A stretch of 64,000 nucleotides of DNA from Trifolium pratense (taxonomy: Eukaryota; Streptophyta; Magnoliopsida; Fabales; Fabaceae): the NCBI RefSeq assembly GCF_020283565.1, contig NC_060059.1:32848838-32912837 (forward strand), read 5' to 3'. Of the stretch, positions 58,329-64,000 are shown piece after piece (positions within the stretch are counted from its first letter, which is position 1; each line of letters starts with the position of its first letter). The notes beneath the pieces are model-generated. The model did not search any database, was not told where the DNA came from, and worked only from the letters and a program-made list of their open reading frames with translations. The translations under genes and the position numbers were made by a program.

Positions 58329-60629
58329 GATTGAGATCTGAGAAATTAGCTAGAAGAAATGTGTTGAATGAGAAGTTTGGTTTGTAATGAGTGATAGTGA
58401 AAAGCACTTTTCAAATTTGTCTTTATTGTGGATTAATTAAAAGCTGCTTCTCCATTTCTACCTTTGAGTCTGATTTTATCCAGCTAATTGAGTTTCACCA
58501 ATTTGTATGACTGAGTGTGTCATATTTTTCAAACATTGCAAATCATTTATCTATTTTGGTCTTTCCTTTGCGGACAAACAAACAAACCTAGTTGCACACA
58601 CTATCTATCTTTTGTGAATTTATCTCCATATCTTATTCTATTTTAATTATTTTATTTTCTTTTTACTCATTTATTAATTAAAAGAATTATTAAGTTTTTT
58701 TGTTTGCTAAAACTCAACTTTTAAATATGATCATCAAATTTGATGAGAGAATCATTCATGAAACAAAATCAAGCCATCACCATAGGTTACAAACTTATGA
58801 TTATGTTGGAAGTTTTTCCCTTTACATGCCTTCTCTCTTCGCTATTAAAATCCAAATACATAGACACAAGTGATTAGCGCCAAAATCCAAATGCATCTCA
58901 AATCTCCCTCCTTCATTTTTGTTTTATAATAATTATTTAATTTAATTGTTTATATTATATTTGTTTTTAAAAAAATTACATTTTCTGATGTGTAATGCAA
59001 TCCTAATTTGCCAGGTGGTATTGCCACATCATTGTTTTTCATGACAGCCGGTTAAAAAATGGAGTGGGGACTAAAAGTGCAAAAAAAAAAAAAATTAAAA
59101 TAAGAGGGCAAAAATGTTTGATTTTAAAATAGGGGACTAAAAGTGCAAATAAGTCTATTATTATATATGAAAAGCAATATGAACAAGGAAAGTTCCAAGT
59201 AAAAAAGGGATACCAAAAGTACATCCCGACAACACCTACCGAACAACCCCTAGAAAACACATGGCTATATACAAGGAAACACTCCATAAGCTAAACACAT
59301 GTAACCCACCACCGCAAGAAGATTCAAGAACCATTTGAGCGAGATGCAAGGATCAGCCATCCAAAAGGACATTCATAGAAGGCCTCCAATCAACCAGACT
59401 TAACTCAACACCTCGACAGACACTCAGCAAAAATTTGGAGAGTTAGGAATGACTTCATCTTTTCAATCAAAGTCAGTACTCGAAGAATGCTTAGAAAATA
59501 TTAAAAGGACTTCTTGGAAGTGGTTGGTGGAGAAGAAAAAGGAAGGGACATATATATGAATGGAATATCAACCCAATATATTGTATTTGTGAAGAGTCAT
59601 TCTCTCTTGCTTCTTGTTTTTGTGGTTTAAGTCTAATACCCCTCTTGTACGTAATCCCCAAATTTGGTTTTTGGTTAATGATCCGGATCCTTTTGTGTGC
59701 ATGGGACTGTTTAGTTTGGCGGAGGGGCGCGGAAAAGGTTTACCTGGGTTGTTATCGGCGTGACATGCAATGTTGTGGCTTATTTAGAGGGTTAGGATTT
59801 TTTTTTTTAAATGACAAAATATATTATATAGGCTTAATTGCACTTTTGGTCATCCTATTTTGCAAGATCAGCGATTTTGATCTCCCACCCTATTTTGAAA
59901 TTTGATTTTTTTGCACTTTTGGTCCCCCACCCTATTTTTTAACTAGTTGTCATGAAAAATAGTGATGCGGCAATCCAAATTATTATCTAGAGCATGTAGA
60001 CTTGCCTATGTATTCAGGCCAAATACCTCAATTTCAAATTGATGATTTCTTTGGATTGGTGAGTATATATATGAATTCTCAAATAATTTAAAGCCAGATT
60101 TACAAGCTATGACACTCTAATTTATATCCCTTTCCATTGGAAGAGGTTTTGAATCTATTGGTCTTGCAAATTTAATCTAACCCTTCTGTCAAGGTTGTAA
60201 TTTTTTATTAATCACCAAAAGATATATATAATCGACTGACCCCGATCACAAGGCGTAAAACTCTAAAAATTACGCTTGTTTGGTAAAAAATCCGCAAAAA
60301 TACAAAGCCGGGTATGAGAACACCATCCAGTCTCCAGAAGCAAAAAACGAGGGCAATCTCTTCACAATAGCTACGTTTCATGTAGAAATATTTGCTACGA
60401 TAGATATATTTCAAACATATGATACCTTATGAATTTTTGAATTGCGTACAAAGGATCATATTTAAAAAACCAAATAATTCATGCAATTTCTTAAAACCTT
60501 GTTCATAATAATTTCATTCCATATAGTTTAGAATGAGAAATAGAACGTGAAATATAATGAGACCGACACATAAGTCTAATTTTGCAGCATATTCTTGAAA
60601 TTGTAAATTCAAATACAAGCTTTCAATAG
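58329..60629. other. Right-arm intergenic with LINE and MITE remnants
   Basis: 58440-58700 mirrors the region upstream of C (11030-11400). 58990-59155 and 59830-59980 are two half copies of a MITE (gcacttttggtccc, tgccacatca) facing away from each other. 59450-59650 encodes on the + strand a LINE-tail-like stretch (LENIKRTSWKWLVEKKKEG), mirrored at 10160-10330. 60410-60629 mirrors the downstream region of B. No functional gene. Confidence 0.5.
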
Positions 60630-62649
60630 TCACATTCCTTCACAATACCCTACACCAACATAAGTAATTCATGAATATAATTAGTCATCAAAATATTTCT
60701 TCATGTATGTATATATTCATGCAAAAATAATGGAAACTAAATAAATTAAATAATTACCTTCAAAATAGGGAGTGTTCATGTCCTTTTCCAGAGAGAAAAT
60801 AACAACTTGGAATGAAACTGTTCCTTTGCATTTGTTTAGTATAAAAACACAAACATCACCAAATTTCAAATTATAGTGATCACGAAATTTACTCCAACCA
60901 CCACTTAGTGTAAATTGATTATTATTTGAATTGAGCTTCAAATCAACATTCCATGTTCTATCTTTGTCAACAAAAAGGGTAACATCTCTTCCTTCCATCC
61001 TTTGTAGATGTGTCTTAGCAAATTCAATTGGTATGCCCTGTTTTGGATTATTGGTTTTCACATAAAATACTCAATAAGCTTATGGGCCAGTTTCAATTTG
61101 GCTTACTTTTGAGCTTATGAAAATAGCTTATGCAAATAAATAAATATTTATGATAATTCATAAATTTTCACTAACAAAAATTATCTATTTATAAGGTATT
61201 TTTTTCATAAACTACCTTGAAAATCTTATAATAATACATAAAAACTTAATCATTTACATGCTATTCCCCATAAGCTAAAAAATAAGACAAACCAATCAGG
61301 ACCTATAAAATGTATGCAATTTCTAACTCTCAAATACATACACATATACATAGGAGGCGGTATTAGGGGATGGCTGCGGACCCTGCGGTGGGTCACAGCC
61401 CACCCTTACCCCCAAAAAATAATTTTTTATGGGTGTGGAGTATTAGTTTAAGCATATTATTAATGATTTTAAGTTATTCGTATACATATTAATATAAAAG
61501 ATAGTTTAGAGTTTATTATGTGACATGACATATACATAAGGCATATCATCAATCAATGATTTTAGTTGTATGCATTATCTTTGTAATTTTTTTTATATAT
61601 GCAACCTATCAAAATCTAATACATAATTTGACGGGATCATTTAAAAAAAATAAAATTAACCATCAGCGCATACCAATTAATCTCATCAAGGAATATATTA
61701 TTAATGTTGTTATAACATTCATTGTCAATATTTTAGTAAATCAGTACTTATAAAGTGATAAAGAGTAGTTTGTTACCAAGAGATCTCTCTCAATGTATGT
61801 CTTTTGGAGAATACATGTGAAGAAGTTCTTATCAGAGTCAAAATTTGTCATCACTTTTTCATACAAATCATAGCCTCTCTTCTTAAGATTGTCACAGCTA
61901 CTTCCTGCTAGAAATTTGAGAAACTCACCATAAATACAAGTCCTAAAAAAATTAACCAAAAAATAGAAAACATAGATAAAACAAAACCAAGTACCAACCA
62001 TGCTTAGATTCTTTTGCATTGATTTTCATCTTCTTAAAAATTTTAGAAGATTGTGATGGAGATTTTGTCTTTTTAAACCGCGATGATGAAGGATCCTCAG
62101 TAATTTTCAAAGAACAATCGCTTTCTTCCACATCTTCATATTCTTCACTAGTTTCTCTTAAAGGGTATTTTATTTCTAATCCGCATTTTCCAAATCCAAT
62201 CACATTAAAGAGAGAATTTCCTTGATATTGGAACACCAAAAGTTGTGAATCACCCAAAGACAAATAATTTGCAAATTCTTTCCAACCATCACAAAACCAA
62301 ACATCGTAATCACTAGTTTTCTCCCAAGAAACTTTCTTTTCGGTCGAATTTGGAAGCCTTAGAGTAACTGGGTTTGTTATTCCTTTCCAATGCCTCCTCA
62401 CAAAACTTATAGGCACTCTCTGTCACACACACATGCTAAACAATATCAATACAACAATTTTATTTTTGGATCAAAATATTTTTATTATGATTAAAAATTA
62501 TATTTAGTATGTAAGTCATAATAACTAGAGAAATGAAGAAAATAAAGAACAAAAATTGTTACCAATTTTCCTTGTTGAAGGGTAGTTTGAAGAATAATCT
62601 TGAAAAAGTGGACACTATTGCTCCCATGATCAAGTTCTTGAGAAGACAT
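60630..62649 (-). CDS. Gene B': two-B3-domain REM-like transcription factor
   Basis: Exons on the - strand are 62649-62563, 62419-61999, 61904-61777, 61037-60758 and 60649-60630, for 936 nt and 311 aa. GT..AG junctions, phases consistent. B3-1 covers residues ~14-113 (HFFKIILQTTL, RVPISFVRRHWKGITNPV, GWKEFANYLSLGD). The linker has EEYEDVEESDC followed by a serine/lysine-rich part (KIFKKMKINAKESK). B3-2 covers ~193-305 (KNFFTCILQKTY, GIPIEFAKTHLQ, GWSKFRDHYNLKFGDVCVF). It belongs to a different REM subgroup from A, C, E and G. It is the intact partner of pseudogene B and is probably the only working copy here. The last exon is only 20 nt. Confidence 0.86.
61083..61311. mobile_element. Foldback MITE in intron 3 of B'
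   Basis: It has inverted ends (ccagtttcaatttggctta / aataagacaaaccaatcagg) and inner ttgagcttatgaaaatagc. It sits at the position mirrored by 8021-8226 in pseudogene B. Confidence 0.6.
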
Positions 62650-64000
62650 AGTTCTAACTTCTGCGAACTAAAACTATGTAGAGTTGTTTTCAGTGAAAAA
62701 TAAATAAGGGGTGTGTTGACATCAAATTACACAAGCAATTAATGGTCAATTATATAGGTGATATAGTAACGGTCCTATATAAGATATACGAGGAGGTATG
62801 TTATTTATTCAAACATCAAATTTGAGACACAAAATTGACATCAACTCTCTTTCCAACACGCAAAATGAGGTATGCAAAAAATATTTAAAAAATCAAAAAA
62901 TGTATATTTATTGTATTTTTGTCAAATAAATGTGTTTAAATAACATTTTTCAAGATATATGGAGTATATTTTTTTGTTGTTATTATTATATTATTATTAT
63001 CATGGAGATATTGCATGATATTTGACCTCTAAGTATCCTTATATATCTTTGTTAAAAAAAAAAGTATGATTGCGAAATTATATTGTATAAGGATCAAAAT
63101 TCAAATCCAAAATTCTACATTCATTCTTTCTTAAAGGGTGAAATTATGATTAGTGCTACGATATTTGACAAAAAAAAAAAAAAAGTATAATTCAATCACA
63201 CTTGAGTTTGGCTAATCTTAAATTACAAAGTTCAAATCTTCATAAGATGGTTATAATTAAGATATTGAGCTCAAATGTTTAATAAATTTTTTTTAGAATG
63301 AACTGTTCGAAAGAATTAGATAATTCGAATTTGATTTTTAGTGAAAACAATTTATATCCAATCTTTACTTACGCTATAATCAATGTTTTAAAAACCGGAC
63401 CGGACCGGCCGGTCCGACCGGTTCACCCGTGAACCGGTGCCCTCAGCGGTCCGGACGACTAGTCAGAACCGCTAGTCAGTAGAACCGGGAAAACCGGTGA
63501 ACCGGTAAACCGGGAAAACCGGCCGGTTTTCTCTTTGTTTTAAAAAAAAAACTGAATTATTTTTTAAAAAAACATTGAATCACGTGAAACTTAAAAAGCA
63601 TTGATTTTTAATTTTCCAGTTCTCTAACATCAGTTAAAAAAACAAACTGTTTTTTATTTTTATTATACAGATATTTGCATTTGTAATCCTAAATCTTGTA
63701 ATAGTAAAGATGAAGATGAGGTTCAATTGTCTACTAGTAATTGATATTTGATTGCATATTCGACCGTCAATGAAGCTATTTTTGCACAGCTTTGTTTTGC
63801 TGTGCAGATTATGTTGTTGTGCTTGATATTGAGGCGGCGATGATGAATTAAATAAGAAGAAATTTTGTGACATAATTGATAATATTGGAAAGGCAAGGAT
63901 GAGATTGAGAAGAAACAAAATAAAATAATACAAGGAATATCTAAGGAAGGAAGAAGAAAATTGTGAAAAGAAATAGAAAGAAGGAAGTAAGCAAGAATAA
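62650..64000. other. Outer intergenic; accgg-rich repeat
   Basis: Mirror similarity to the B upstream region fades by about 62750, the outer edge of the palindrome. 63386-63535 is an unusually GC-rich island with many accgg/ccggt units between poly-T/A tracts (ttttaaaaaccgg start). It looks like the end of a MITE or an SSR-rich transposon. The last 500 bp are AT-rich with no supported gene. Confidence 0.5.

Larger units (their letters stand above)
46557..62750 (-). repeat. Right arm of the REM palindrome
   Basis: Inverted counterpart of 5560-29890. The inner edge is seen where the G downstream sequence (29838-29890) reappears at 46557-46605 across Copia-2. The outer edge is about 100 bp upstream of B'. 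It includes Copia-2 and an hAT MITE not present in the left arm. Confidence 0.88.

Noticed and set aside
63634..63933. 99-codon - strand open frame at the window edge
   Set aside because: Hydrophobic, low-complexity translation of AT-rich DNA with no homolog in the window; not enough support.

Overview
This is plant nuclear DNA. It is AT-rich, has split genes with GT..AG introns, and is packed with plant transposons: Ty1/copia elements primed by initiator tRNA-Met, solo LTRs, Stowaway, hAT and Mutator MITEs, tRNA-derived SINEs and LINE remnants. The only host gene family I recognise is the plant-specific B3 DNA-binding REM (REPRODUCTIVE MERISTEM) family. The repeat style suggests a legume such as Medicago or Trifolium, but that is inference.

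Layout. Seven loci are complete or nearly complete: A (1429-3766, three B3 domains), E (21360-22541), G (28222-29466), J (39963-35557, three B3), K (45820-42298, three B3 but a bad splice site), E' (55959-54778) and B' (62649-60630). Around them lie broken copies: B, C, D, F, H, G', D', C' and two orphan first exons. Genes left of about 30 kb are on the + strand and nearly everything to the right is on the - strand.

The main structure is a large interrupted palindrome. The left arm, about 5.56-29.89 kb, holds B, C, D, E, an orphan exon 1, F and G. It is mirrored by the right arm, about 46.56-62.75 kb, in the order G', orphan exon 1, E', D', C', B'. The 16.7 kb spacer holds H, J and K. About 1.96 kb around E and E' shows no difference by eye, while the flanking paralogs have clearly diverged. 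This suggests recent gene conversion between the arms, or an assembly artefact.

The arms were decorated independently. Copia-1 (11522-17612, identical LTRs) sits in exon 1 of C. A solo LTR and a Stowaway sit in exon 2 of B. Copia-2 (46619-51262) and an hAT MITE sit in G'. In each case the partner arm shows the empty site. Several pairs are damaged in complementary ways: C has a retrotransposon in exon 1, while C' has a 1-nt frameshift in exon 2.

Functionally the locus is a REM gene nursery. It makes two- and three-B3 proteins, probably nuclear DNA-binding factors of flower or meristem development, joined by acidic and lysine-rich linkers. It is in active birth-and-death turnover driven by tandem and inverted duplication, conversion and transposition. 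A Pack-MULE-like element with long inverted repeats and an unidentified internal gene fragment lies at 40146-41447.
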